Origin: Deltaproteobacteria bacterium
GTDB lineage: Bacteria > Desulfobacterota > Binatia > DP-6
Direction of reading: 5' to 3'
Assembly (NCBI GenBank): GCA_005888095.1
Contig: VBKF01000098.1
Coordinates: forward strand, 35,281-99,280
Length of the DNA: 64,000 nucleotides
Under the pieces are notes generated by a model, which saw only the letters and a program-made list of their open reading frames with translations, searched no databases and had not been told where the DNA came from. Made by a program: the position numbers and the translations under genes. Positions 8,351 to 17,359 of the stretch are shown here, one piece after another (the first letter of the stretch is position 1; every line of letters begins with the position of its first letter).

Positions 8351-9445
8351 TCAGTACCGCCGGCCGAGCGCGTAGGTCAACATGCCGACGCCGCTCCCGA
8401 TGCCGACCACGACCAGCTCCAGCCAGAGGAGCGGCGCCACCGCCACCGCCCTCCCCCAGCCGTCGCTGGTGCGGATCGCGTCGAGGAAGCTTGCGTTGAG
8501 AACGATCGCCGCGGCGAGCGCGACGAGCCCGACCGCCCCGAGCGCCGGCGCCCCGAGCGCCGCCGCCGCGCCGAGCGCAGCCGTGGCGGCGAGCGCCACG
8601 GGTACGCTCGCCATGTAGCTCGCGGGGACCGAGGTGTTGTTGCGCGCGAGCTCCGCGCGATGCCGGAGCTTCAAGCGCGTCAGCGCAACCGCGCGCAGGA
8701 AGTCCGTCCGCAGCAGCCCCGCCAGCGAGTACCGCTTGACGTGCTCCACCTCGAGCTCGGGCTGGACACGGATGCGGATGCCGAGCCGGGCGAGCTTCTG
8801 GCCGAAGGCCGTGTCCTCGACGTTCGGGTTCCCGTAGCCCTCGTCGAAGCCGCCGGCGCGCACGAAGGCATCGCGACGGATGGCCGCGGCCGTGGTGTAG
8901 AAGAGCGGGACGTCGCCGGTCTGGCGCGCGTAGGTCCACCGCATCCACAGGTTCTTGTACTGGCTCACGAGGTCGCGATGCCGCATGACGGCCGCCTGCA
9001 CGCCGATGAGCCCGTCGACGTCCCCCCGGGCGTAGCGCTCGGCCAGGCGGGCGAGCGTGTCGGGTGCGACCATGACGTCCGAGTCGATGAAGAAGAGGAG
9101 CGCGCCGCACGCGGCGCGCGCACCCACGTTGCGCGCGGCCGCGGGACCCACCCGCCCCGGCGTCGGCACGACGTGGACCGGGAAGTTCGCGGCGATGGCC
9201 GCCGACTGGTCGGTCGAGCCGTCGTCCACGACCACCACCTCGAAGTCGACGAACGTCGACTGGAAGAGGCGGGTCAGGCACTCCGCGAGCGTGGCGGCGG
9301 CGTTGTAGACGGGGATCACCACCGAGACCGCGGGGGCGCCATGGGCCGCGGGCCGACGGCGCGCGAGCCAGCGTGCCATCGAGGTGACGCGGCTCCAGCC
9401 GTGCTCGGAGTCTTCTGGTCGGGGATCGGTTCCGTTCGGACGCAT
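8351..9445 (-). CDS. Family 2 glycosyltransferase with C-terminal membrane segments
   Basis: A 364-residue GT2 enzyme. After a ~37-residue leader the GT-A domain begins with VSVVIPVYNAAATLAE, followed by VVVDDGSTDQS and FFIDSDVMVA (the DXD-like site). The acceptor region carries NVEDTAFGQKL. Two or more hydrophobic helices near residues 280-345 probably anchor it to the inner membrane. Its ATG lies two bases from the stop of the sulfatase-like gene upstream, so the two are coupled. The sugar transferred is unknown. Confidence 0.85.
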   Translation of the reverse strand: MRPNGTDPRPEDSEHGWSRVTSMARWLARRRPAAHGAPAVSVVIPVYNAAATLAECLTRLFQSTFVDFEVVVVDDGSTDQSAAIAANFPVHVVPTPGRVGPAAARNVGARAACGALLFFIDSDVMVAPDTLARLAERYARGDVDGLIGVQAAVMRHRDLVSQYKNLWMRWTYARQTGDVPLFYTTAAAIRRDAFVRAGGFDEGYGNPNVEDTAFGQKLARLGIRIRVQPELEVEHVKRYSLAGLLRTDFLRAVALTRLKLRHRAELARNNTSVPASYMASVPVALAATAALGAAAALGAPALGAVGLVALAAAIVLNASFLDAIRTSDGWGRAVAVAPLLWLELVVVGIGSGVGMLTYALGRRY

Positions 9446-9447
9446 GG

Positions 9448-11421
9448 TCAGTTCTTCCCGGCCGCGGCGAGGAGCATCCCGCTCATCGCGCTGTCGAGCC
9501 TTCGGGCCAGCGCCTCCGTGCGCGCGGGGTCCCGGGCGGCGAGATCCTCGGTCTCATCGGGGTCGCGCGCCAGGTCGAAGAGCAGCCGTTCGCCGCGCGA
9601 CGTGGTGATCAGCTTGTAGCTCCCCTCGTAGAGGACGCGCATGGCGCGGTCGTACGCCCCGCCGTACTGCGCGACGAGCCACGGGTTGATGTCCTCCTCG
9701 GCGACGCTCGCGTGCGTCACGTCGAGCAGCGGCTCGCCCTGCACGCCAGCCGGCACCTGGGCGCCGGCGGCGGCGAGCGCCGTCGGCAGCACGTCGATCA
9801 GCTGCACCGGGCGGTCGGTGCGGCCGCGCGGCCGGCCGGCGCCCGGGAACTTGACGACGAGCGGCACGTGGAGGAGCGGCTCGTAGAGCATGCGGCCGAT
9901 GTGGCCCACCTGCCCGTGCTCGCCGAGGCACTCGCCGTGGTCGGCGGTGACGACGACGAGCGCCGTCTCGTAGCGGCCGCGGGCGCGCAGCGCCGCGAGG
10001 AGCTCGCCGAGCGCCGCGTCCATCTGGAGCAGCTGCCCGTCGTAGTTGGCCGCGATGAAGGCGCGCTCGGCGTCGGTGAAGTCGCGGACGGCATGCGTGT
10101 AGAGGTTGGTGTGGGCGAGCCGGGCCGCGCCCGCGAGCCCGCGGCTCCAGCGGTCGTACGGCGCCGGCGCGAGCCATGGCTCGTGCGGCTCCATGTAGTT
10201 GAGGAAGAGGAAGACCGGGCGGCCGGCGGGCGCGCGGTCGAGCCACGAGAGCGCCGCGGCGTTGATCTCGTGCGCGCTGCGGAAGGACTTGAGGCAGAAG
10301 CCCGGGGCGAACTGCTGCGCGAAGTGGACCACGTGCGGGCGGACGTGGAAGAGGAGGCCCGGGGCGTCGTCGTAGTGCCCGAAGCCCTGCGCCACGCCGA
10401 AGCTGCGGTAGAGGTAGGAGAAGTTGGCGGCGAAGGCGGCGGTGCGGTAGCCGCGGTCGCGCAGCGCCTCGGCCAGCGTCACCCGCTCCTCGGGAAGCGG
10501 AAAGGCGACCCGCCGATGGCCGTCGATCGACCGGCCGGGCAGGAAGCCGCCGGCGAGATGGGCGCCGTGGCGGCTCGGGTACATGCCGGTGAACAGCGAC
10601 GCGTGGGCCGGCAAGGTCCAGGCGGCCGGCGAGTGCGCCTGCGTGAACAGGAGCGCGTCGGCGGCGAAGGCCGTCAGGTGGGGCGACGTCTCGCGCCCGT
10701 AGCCGTAGGTCGAGAGGTGATCGGCCCGCGTGGTGTCGAGGGACACGAGGATCACGTCGGGCGCCCCGGCCGGCGGCGGGAGCGCGGTCGTGATCGGATC
10801 TTCGAGCGGTGCGCTGGCGAGCGGGTGGCCGAGGAGCGCCGCCGCGAGCGCGCCGCCCGCGACTTCGAGCCCCAGCCGCACGCCGCGACGCGCGACCAGG
10901 AGGCCGAGGGCCCGGTCGGCGGCGACGCCGAGCAGCGGCAGGACGGCCAGCAGGACCGGCAGGCTCCGCTCGCCGAGGAGCGCGCCGTGCCGCACGTCGA
11001 GCCCGAGCTCGCCGAGGGCGACGGCCGCCGTCGCCACCAGCGCCAGGTGGACGAGGACGAGGCTCGGGCGCTCCTGCTGCCCGGCGGTGCCGGACAGCCG
11101 CACGCCCAGGGCCGCCGCGGGAGCCGCGAGGACGACGAAGAGGGCCTCGGCCCCGAAGCCCGGCGGCTGATAGACGCGGAGGAGGCCGTAGACCGCCGTG
11201 AGGGCGAGCGCGAGCGGCGCGCCGTCGCCGATCGCCGCGCCGAGCCCCATCCCGGCGAGCCCGGCGATCGCGACGTCCAGCGCCGCGATCCGCAGGCTCA
11301 CCGCTCCCGCCACGAGGCCGCCGGTCGTCCAGTTGAGCACCGCCTCGACCGCCCACCAGATCGCGCCGACGGCGGCGCCCGAGGCGAGGCCGCGGCCGGC
11401 GGCTCCGAGCACGCCGCGCAT
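9448..11421 (-). CDS. Sulfatase-like hydrolase/transferase with N-terminal membrane domain
   Basis: This 657-residue protein has an N-terminal stretch of about 200 residues rich in transmembrane helices, then a sulfatase-fold domain. VSLDTTRADHLSTYGYG holds the first metal aspartates and TADHGECLGEHGQ gives the later Asp-His pair. The nucleophile region reads WTLPAHASLFTG, with Thr where sulfatases have the formylglycine Cys of CXPSR. That favours a phospho-transferase or phosphatase chemistry, as in LtaS or EptA-type enzymes, over sulfate hydrolysis. ATG at 11421 is two bases from the preceding stop. Confidence 0.8.
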   Translation of the reverse strand: MRGVLGAAGRGLASGAAVGAIWWAVEAVLNWTTGGLVAGAVSLRIAALDVAIAGLAGMGLGAAIGDGAPLALALTAVYGLLRVYQPPGFGAEALFVVLAAPAAALGVRLSGTAGQQERPSLVLVHLALVATAAVALGELGLDVRHGALLGERSLPVLLAVLPLLGVAADRALGLLVARRGVRLGLEVAGGALAAALLGHPLASAPLEDPITTALPPPAGAPDVILVSLDTTRADHLSTYGYGRETSPHLTAFAADALLFTQAHSPAAWTLPAHASLFTGMYPSRHGAHLAGGFLPGRSIDGHRRVAFPLPEERVTLAEALRDRGYRTAAFAANFSYLYRSFGVAQGFGHYDDAPGLLFHVRPHVVHFAQQFAPGFCLKSFRSAHEINAAALSWLDRAPAGRPVFLFLNYMEPHEPWLAPAPYDRWSRGLAGAARLAHTNLYTHAVRDFTDAERAFIAANYDGQLLQMDAALGELLAALRARGRYETALVVVTADHGECLGEHGQVGHIGRMLYEPLLHVPLVVKFPGAGRPRGRTDRPVQLIDVLPTALAAAGAQVPAGVQGEPLLDVTHASVAEEDINPWLVAQYGGAYDRAMRVLYEGSYKLITTSRGERLLFDLARDPDETEDLAARDPARTEALARRLDSAMSGMLLAAAGKN

Positions 11422-11423
11422 TC

Positions 11424-13325
11424 CTACTCTCCCTGCCCGAAGCGGTAGATGACGTTGAAGGTGGGGCGCTTGCCGTTCAGATGCGTCACGATCGCCATCC
11501 CGATGCCGAGGAGGCCCCAGAAGAGGATCTGGACGGGCGGGTTGTAGAAGGCGTTGAAGTTCGCCATCGAGACGAGGAAGCCGAGGCCGGAGGAGAAGAT
11601 GGCCCACAGCACGAGCGCGAGCCGGTGGTCCTGGACGCGCCGGCTGCCGTCGTAGATCGCGGCCAGCGCGGCGCCGATGACCCACATCATCAGCGCCCAG
11701 CCGACGAACCCGGCGCGCAGCATGAGGGTCAGGTGCATGTTGGCGCTCTGCGCGCGGTGAGGCGCCACCTCGCCGGGGCCCTCCACCTGCACGATGCTCA
11801 CCGCGCCCTTCCCCGGCTCGGGCCCGGCCAGGGCCCGGTGGCTGCGGACCTCGGAGGAGATCGTCGCGCCGGTGAGCGACACGCGGCGCGCCCACTCGGC
11901 GCGGATCGCGCCCGGTGAGAGCCGGAGCGATCCGGTCAGCATCAGCAGCCCCACCACCAGGACACAGCCACCGGCGAACACCCTGAACGTCCGCCGCGAC
12001 GCCCGCCAGGTGAACACCGAGCCCGTGATCCACAGCGCCAGCAGGCCGGTGCGGCTCTGGGTGAGGACGATCGCGACGATGACCAGCGTCGTGCAGATCA
12101 GCCAGAAGTCCCGCTCCTCGCGCCGCTCCGCGCCGGCGAGCTCGACCAGCACGAGCGGCACCCCGAGGACGAGGTAGGCGGCGAGGACGATCGGGCTGCC
12201 GAGGGTGGAGGCGATGCGCGGCGTGCCCGGGTGCGCGAGCAGCGCCCCGCCCGTGGTCGGGTGGGTCTCGAGCGCGATCTCGAGGATGCCGAGCAGCGAC
12301 ACCGCCACCGCCGCCAGCGCGACGACGCGCGTCGCGCGCACCACGAAGCGATCGTTCACCTCCCCGCTCACGACGAGGAAGACGAGGAGGAAGCCCGAGG
12401 CGCTGAAGTAGGCGACGTCGCGCAGCCGCGGCAGGAGATCGCCCCCGAAGAGTCCTGCGAGGGCCGAGAACAGCACGAAGCAGACCATCGGCCGGTTGGT
12501 GGGTGTCCGGTACAGGTAGAGGCGGTGGGCCGGGATCTGGCGCACGAGCGTCGTCACCGCGAGCAGGAGCCCCACGGCCTCGAAGGGCGACAGGTTGAAC
12601 CCGCCCAGCGGGACCTCGAACGGCTCCTTGAAGAGCGCCGGCGCGAACGATGCGCACAGGAAGATCAGGCCGAGCACGACACCGAGCGTGAGCCAGCGGT
12701 TGAGCAGCTTCACGAAGGTGGCGGCCACCAGCCGGAAGTCCAGCCAGAAGCTGCGGTTGCGGATGTAGAGCAGGTCGTAGCGCAGCTTGTCGCGCGGGTG
12801 CGTGAAGTAGCCCCCGCGGAGCTGGGCAAGCCCCGTCATGCCCGGCCGGACGATGAAGCGTGCGGTGTAGTGCGCGATCTCCCGCGTGGAGGTGGCGAGG
12901 AAGACGGGACGGATCGGCCGCGGCCCGACCAGGTTCATGTCGCCACGCAACACGTTCAGGAGCTGCGGGATCTCGTCGAGCTTGCTGCGCTTGAGGAACC
13001 GCCCGACCGGCGTGTAGAGGGGCTCGTCGGGTGAGAGGAGCCGCGCGCCGATCCGGCGCTCCGCGTCGGCCAGCAGGGTCCGGAACTTGTAGATGGTGAA
13101 GGGCCGGAGGTCGCGCCCGATGCGCGTGCCGCGGTAGAGGATCGGTCCCCGGCTGGTGAGCTTGATGGCCAGGGCGACGAGGAGCGACACGGGCAGCAGC
13201 ACGAGCAGCCCGGCGGCCGCGATCGCCACCTGCCACCAGCGGCCCCAGCGGCCGTCGGGCTGGAGGCCGAGGTCGCGGGCCGGCGCCTCGACCCGCTCCG
13301 GCCGCTGCGCACGCAGGCTGATCAC
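11424..13325 (-). CDS. Fusion: initiating sugar-phosphate transferase (WbaP/PglC-like) + O-antigen ligase/polymerase
   Basis: Residues 1 to about 215 are a bacterial sugar transferase: a hydrophobic re-entrant helix near 25-55, GPILYRGTRIGRD, YKFRTLLADAE, then LKRSKLDEIPQLLNVLRGDM with the Asp-Glu catalytic pair, and NLVGPRPIRP. The remaining ~400 residues are about ten transmembrane helices with VLTQSRTGLLALWITGS, the Wzy_C (O-antigen ligase) signature region. These two steps, loading the first sugar phosphate on undecaprenyl phosphate and polymerising or ligating the finished chain, are normally separate proteins. The GTG at 13325 overlaps the asparagine synthase stop (GTGA) and follows a GGGAGG ribosome site. 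Confidence 0.85.
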   Translation of the reverse strand: MISLRAQRPERVEAPARDLGLQPDGRWGRWWQVAIAAAGLLVLLPVSLLVALAIKLTSRGPILYRGTRIGRDLRPFTIYKFRTLLADAERRIGARLLSPDEPLYTPVGRFLKRSKLDEIPQLLNVLRGDMNLVGPRPIRPVFLATSTREIAHYTARFIVRPGMTGLAQLRGGYFTHPRDKLRYDLLYIRNRSFWLDFRLVAATFVKLLNRWLTLGVVLGLIFLCASFAPALFKEPFEVPLGGFNLSPFEAVGLLLAVTTLVRQIPAHRLYLYRTPTNRPMVCFVLFSALAGLFGGDLLPRLRDVAYFSASGFLLVFLVVSGEVNDRFVVRATRVVALAAVAVSLLGILEIALETHPTTGGALLAHPGTPRIASTLGSPIVLAAYLVLGVPLVLVELAGAERREERDFWLICTTLVIVAIVLTQSRTGLLALWITGSVFTWRASRRTFRVFAGGCVLVVGLLMLTGSLRLSPGAIRAEWARRVSLTGATISSEVRSHRALAGPEPGKGAVSIVQVEGPGEVAPHRAQSANMHLTLMLRAGFVGWALMMWVIGAALAAIYDGSRRVQDHRLALVLWAIFSSGLGFLVSMANFNAFYNPPVQILFWGLLGIGMAIVTHLNGKRPTFNVIYRFGQGE

Positions 13326-15274
13326 GTCGCCTCCCTTCCGGCGTCCGCGGCGAGCGTGCGGCACCGGTCGCCGTACCCGGCGGCCGCGCGCACCTCGGCG
13401 CGGACGGCGTCATGCCACACCACGAGGACGAGGAGCGCCCAGATGGCGCGGCTGTGGTCCGCCCGCCGCGTCATGTGCTCCGCCACCAGCCGGCCGACGG
13501 CGTCGGGATCGAGGAGTCCCTGGCGGCGGAGGCGGGTCGGCGCGAGCACGTCGTGCGTGAAGTCGCGCAGCTCGCCCACCAGCCAGCTCGGGATGGGCAC
13601 GTTGAACCCGCGCTTGCGGCCATCCACGATCGCGGCGGGCAACCGCCCGGCCATCGCGCGGCGCAGCGCGTACTTCGTCGTGAGGCCGCGGAGCCGGAGC
13701 CGGGCCGGCAGGCGCCGCGCGAGCTCCATCACGGCGCGATCGAGAAAGGGCACGCGCGCCTCGAGCGAGTGCGCCATGCTCATGCGGTCGACCTTCACCA
13801 GGATGTCGGCGGGCAGGAAGAGCGTTGCATCGACGTACTGCAGACGGTCGAGCTCCTCGCCGTCCGACTCCGCGTACAGCCGTTCGAAGAGCCGCACGGT
13901 CGCTTCCACCTCGGCCGCCGTCCCGTTCGCGTAGAGGGCCGCCTTCACGTCCTCGGCGAGGACGGTCTTCCACCAGAGATGACCGGCGGCCGGCGGCAGA
14001 TACGCGCCGGCGACGAAGCGCTTCGCCTTGTAATCGAAGCTCACGCGCGCATGCGACACCGGCAGTCGCCGCACCAGCTCCGGCAGCGCCCGGCCGCCGA
14101 TCAAGCGCGGCAGCCGGGCGTAGAGCGCGGCCAGGCGCCGGGCGCGGTAGGTCTCGTACCCGGCGAGCATCTCGTCGCCCCCCTCGCCGGAGAGGACGAC
14201 CTTCACGTGCCGGCGCGCGAGCTCCGAGAGGTGCCAGACGGGAATCGCCGAGGAGTCGGCGAACGGCTCGTCGAAGTGGCGCACGAGCCGCGGCAGGAGG
14301 GTGGCGGCATCGGGCCGCACGACGAGCTCGTGGTGCTCGGTCCCGAAGCGAGTCGCGACCTGCCGGGCACCGTCGATCTCGCTGAAGCTGCGCTCCGCGA
14401 AGCCGATCGTGAAGGTGCGGATCGGGTGCACGCCGAGCTCGTGCATGAGCGCGACGATCGTGCTCGAGTCGAGCCCGCCGGAGAGGAAGACGCCGAGCGG
14501 CACGTCGCTCATCAGGTGGCTCTCGACCGCCGCCCGCAGGGCGGCGAGGAGCTCGGCCTCCCACTCGCCGTCGGTGCGCCGCGCGCCGCGGCCGGCATGG
14601 CCGCGCAGGTCCCAGTAGCGTTCGGTGCGCACCCGGCCCCCCGGCTCGGCGACCAGCAGGTGCCCCGGGGGCAGCTGCCGGACCCCCCTGAAGATCGACG
14701 CGGGGCCCGGCACGTAGCCGAGGGTCAGGTAGTCGTGGAGCGCCTGGAGGTCGAGGTCGGGGTCGAGCCCGGCCGCGAGCAGGCACTTCGCCTCCGAGCC
14801 GAACAGCAGCCGTCCGCCGGTCTCGGCGACGTAGAGCGGCTTGATGCCGACGCGGTCGCGGCCGAGCACCAGGCGGTGCCCGCGGCGGTCCCACAGGGCG
14901 AAGGCGAACATCCCGTCGAGGCCGGCGAGCGCGTCCGTCCCGCCCTCCTCGTAGAGATGCGCGATCACCTCGACGTCACTCGACGTGCGGAAGTGATGGC
15001 CCCGGGCGAGCAGCCCGGAGCGGAGCGCAGGGCTGTTATAAATCTCGCCGTTGCACACCACCTGGACGGAGCCGTCCTCGTTGGCGATCGGCTGGTGGCC
15101 GCCCGCCACGTCGACGATCGACAGCCGGCGCATCCCGAGCGCCACCTCGGCGTCGGCGAACTCGCCGAAGTCGTCCGGGCCGCGGTGCGCCATGACGTCG
15201 CACATGGCCCACACGCGCGCCGCGCTGGCGCGCGCTCCGAGTCGGAGCCTCAGCTCTCCTGCGATGCCGCACAT
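13322..15274 (-). CDS. asnB: Asparagine synthase (glutamine-hydrolysing), AsnB type
   Basis: The start MCGIAGE gives the N-terminal nucleophile Cys of class II glutamine amidotransferases. HRGPDDFGEF near residue 32 and NGEIYN near 75 complete that domain. The synthetase domain has the PP-loop FLSGGLDSSTIVAL near residue 245. At 650 residues it is full length. AsnB-like amidotransferases occur in exopolysaccharide loci, including XrtA/PEP-CTERM-associated ones, where they may amidate a sugar acid instead of making asparagine. I choose ATG 15274 because the Cys must be residue 2. Its stop overlaps the fused transferase gene. Confidence 0.88.
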   Translation of the reverse strand: MCGIAGELRLRLGARASAARVWAMCDVMAHRGPDDFGEFADAEVALGMRRLSIVDVAGGHQPIANEDGSVQVVCNGEIYNSPALRSGLLARGHHFRTSSDVEVIAHLYEEGGTDALAGLDGMFAFALWDRRGHRLVLGRDRVGIKPLYVAETGGRLLFGSEAKCLLAAGLDPDLDLQALHDYLTLGYVPGPASIFRGVRQLPPGHLLVAEPGGRVRTERYWDLRGHAGRGARRTDGEWEAELLAALRAAVESHLMSDVPLGVFLSGGLDSSTIVALMHELGVHPIRTFTIGFAERSFSEIDGARQVATRFGTEHHELVVRPDAATLLPRLVRHFDEPFADSSAIPVWHLSELARRHVKVVLSGEGGDEMLAGYETYRARRLAALYARLPRLIGGRALPELVRRLPVSHARVSFDYKAKRFVAGAYLPPAAGHLWWKTVLAEDVKAALYANGTAAEVEATVRLFERLYAESDGEELDRLQYVDATLFLPADILVKVDRMSMAHSLEARVPFLDRAVMELARRLPARLRLRGLTTKYALRRAMAGRLPAAIVDGRKRGFNVPIPSWLVGELRDFTHDVLAPTRLRRQGLLDPDAVGRLVAEHMTRRADHSRAIWALLVLVVWHDAVRAEVRAAAGYGDRCRTLAADAGREAT

Positions 15275-15290
15275 GGTCGATGTGGTCGAT

Positions 15291-16328
15291 TCAGGCCGCG
15301 AGCCGCTGCCGCTCGAGCGCCGCCGCCAGCTCGCCGACGGGAGCCAGCCGCGGGCCGATGCCGAGACGCGGCAGCGTGAAGAGGTCCGCCCCCGGGCGCA
15401 GCGCCCCGGCGCGCGAGACGACCGCCGAGCGGAAGCCGAGCCGGCGGAGCAGCGCGGCCGTGTCGGGCCCGAAATAGCGATGGGCGCCGCCGGTGTTGGG
15501 ATAGGCGAAGTGCAGGGCGGGAGCGCCCACCGCGGCGGCAATCGCGTCGCGCGAGGCGACGATCTCGGCCTCGGCCTCGGCGGGCGAGGCGAGCGCCACG
15601 TTCAAGTGCGTCACCGTGTGGGCGCCGATCGTCCAGCCCGCCCGCGCCAGCTCGCGGACCTCGGCCCAGGTGAGCATGACACCGGCGAGCCGATGCTCGA
15701 GGTCCACGCCCGCGGCCTCCGCCGCCCGCGCGAGGCGCTCGGCGCGGTCGGCCGGCGCGAGCGGCACCAGCGCGCGCGTCAAGATGCGCGCCGCGCCGTC
15801 GCGCTCGGCGACCGTGCCGAGCGCCAGCGCCGGGAGGCCGGCAACCGAGAGCTCGCGGCCGGGCGCGCCCCGCACGAGCGCCCGCACCACCGACATCCAC
15901 AGCGGCGGGCCGCCGTCGAGCGCTCCGGTCGTCACGTAGAGCGTGGCCGGGAAGCCGAGGCCCTGGAGCACGGGGAACGCCAGCCGATGGTTGTCCGCGT
16001 AGCCGTCGTCGAACGTGATCGCCAGCGCGCGCGGCGGCAGCTTGCCGCCGCGGGCGACCGCGGCCACCAGCTCGTCGAGCGGCACGACCGTGTAGGCGCG
16101 GCGGACGAACGCCATCTGGAGGCGGAACGCCTCGACCGGCAGGCAGACGCCCGGCGCGGCGTAGAGCACGTCGCTCGGGCCGTCGGTGAGCACATGGTAG
16201 CGGAGCACGAGAGCCCGCACCCGGCTGCGGGCGTGGCGCGCGAGCGCGAGCAGCCCCGAGTAGTGCAGCATGCGCTTGGCGGCCCAGGCGCCGAGCCGGG
16301 GAAGGTTCGAGGGATGTCTGTCGTTCAT
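15291..16328 (-). CDS. Polysaccharide deacetylase (NodB domain), first of two
   Basis: A 345-residue protein with a NodB/CE4 fold. ALAITFDDGYADN near residue 100 supplies the catalytic base and metal aspartates, WTIGAHTVTHLNVAL near 235 supplies the His-x3-His pair, and FAYPNTGGAHRYF gives motif 3. It would remove acetyl groups from N-acetylated sugars. There is no cleaved signal peptide, so it may act inside the cell or at the membrane. ATG 16328 overlaps the acetyltransferase stop (ATGA). A second, different deacetylase gene lies at 20539-21339. Confidence 0.88.
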   Translation of the reverse strand: MNDRHPSNLPRLGAWAAKRMLHYSGLLALARHARSRVRALVLRYHVLTDGPSDVLYAAPGVCLPVEAFRLQMAFVRRAYTVVPLDELVAAVARGGKLPPRALAITFDDGYADNHRLAFPVLQGLGFPATLYVTTGALDGGPPLWMSVVRALVRGAPGRELSVAGLPALALGTVAERDGAARILTRALVPLAPADRAERLARAAEAAGVDLEHRLAGVMLTWAEVRELARAGWTIGAHTVTHLNVALASPAEAEAEIVASRDAIAAAVGAPALHFAYPNTGGAHRYFGPDTAALLRRLGFRSAVVSRAGALRPGADLFTLPRLGIGPRLAPVGELAAALERQRLAA

Positions 16329-17359
16329 GCGGCGTCCTGATCCAGAAACGGCGGCCGCAGCCCGTTGTCCGTCCAGTCGAAGTTGACGAGCCAGCTGGAC
16401 GTGTCGCGCCCGAGCATCACGGGGCCGCGGGCAGAGCCCAGCGCGAACGGCCGCTCGACGCGGGCCGGGCGGAATCCGAATCCCTCGTAGACCCGCCGCA
16501 TCCGCGCGTGGGACGAGGCGAGCACCACTTCGGGCTGCCGGCTGCCGTCCCCCGCCACCCGGGCGACGGCCGCCAGCACCCCGGCCGCGAGCGTCTCGGG
16601 GTCCGGTCCGTCGGCCTGCGCCACCACCAGGCTCCCGGGGTGCTCGTTGAGGACGACGTAGCCGCACGGCTCGCCGCGCACCAGCCGGAAGAGACGGTAG
16701 CGCACGAAGGAGAGGGCCCGGCTGTAGCGCCAGTCGAGGTACGCGACGCCGGGCGCGAGCCGGAGCGCGAACCCGCCCGCGCGCGGCAGCATGTCCTCGC
16801 TGAACCCGCTCACCTCCTCCGCGCCGACCGCCGGCAGCGCGCCGCGCGCGATCGCGTGCCGCAGCCGCCCGCCGACGTCGACCGGCGGCGTCGCGGCCCG
16901 CAGCAGCGACTTCGCCACCCCGCGCCAGAGCGGCTCGGCGTGCCGGCTCACGTAGCGGCCGTTCAGGCGGTAGATGCGCACGCCCGGGAAATAGGTCCAG
17001 TGCTGGTGCTCGAGGATGCGGTGCGTGTCGGGGCTGCCGCCGTAGATGCAGGCCAGCTCGCTCGAGCGGACCCAGCGCAGGAAGAGGACGCCGCCTGCAC
17101 CGCGGCGGAAGGCGACGAAGTTGGAGGCGCAGCCGATGGTGAGGGGCCGGCCCTCGTATTCGAAGCGGAGCTGCTCGATACCGATCGCGCCGGCAACGGC
17201 GCCATCGTCCGCGAGTGCCAGATACAGCCGGCACCACGGCGCCGTCGCGTAGTAGTGGTCGACGAACGGACGGTGCGCCAGGCTGTGGCCGGCGGCGGCG
17301 TCCCGCGCCGCGGCGGCGAGCGCCGGAAAGAGCGCCGGTTCGTAGGTGACGATGCGCAT
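16325..17359 (-). CDS. GNAT/FemAB-like acyltransferase
   Basis: A 344-residue protein whose fold looks like two tandem GNAT-type halves: MRIVTYEPALFPAL at the start and a C-terminal half with RVYEGFGFRPARV, a common GNAT ending. Such proteins in exopolysaccharide loci transfer acyl or aminoacyl groups to sugars. The ATG at 17359 overlaps the stop of the MaoC-SDR gene (TGATG), which itself follows a carrier protein gene and an FkbH-like gene, so it may use an acyl group made on that carrier protein. This last step is an inference. The family could also be read as XrtA-associated FemAB. Confidence 0.6.
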   Translation of the reverse strand: MRIVTYEPALFPALAAAARDAAAGHSLAHRPFVDHYYATAPWCRLYLALADDGAVAGAIGIEQLRFEYEGRPLTIGCASNFVAFRRGAGGVLFLRWVRSSELACIYGGSPDTHRILEHQHWTYFPGVRIYRLNGRYVSRHAEPLWRGVAKSLLRAATPPVDVGGRLRHAIARGALPAVGAEEVSGFSEDMLPRAGGFALRLAPGVAYLDWRYSRALSFVRYRLFRLVRGEPCGYVVLNEHPGSLVVAQADGPDPETLAAGVLAAVARVAGDGSRQPEVVLASSHARMRRVYEGFGFRPARVERPFALGSARGPVMLGRDTSSWLVNFDWTDNGLRPPFLDQDAA

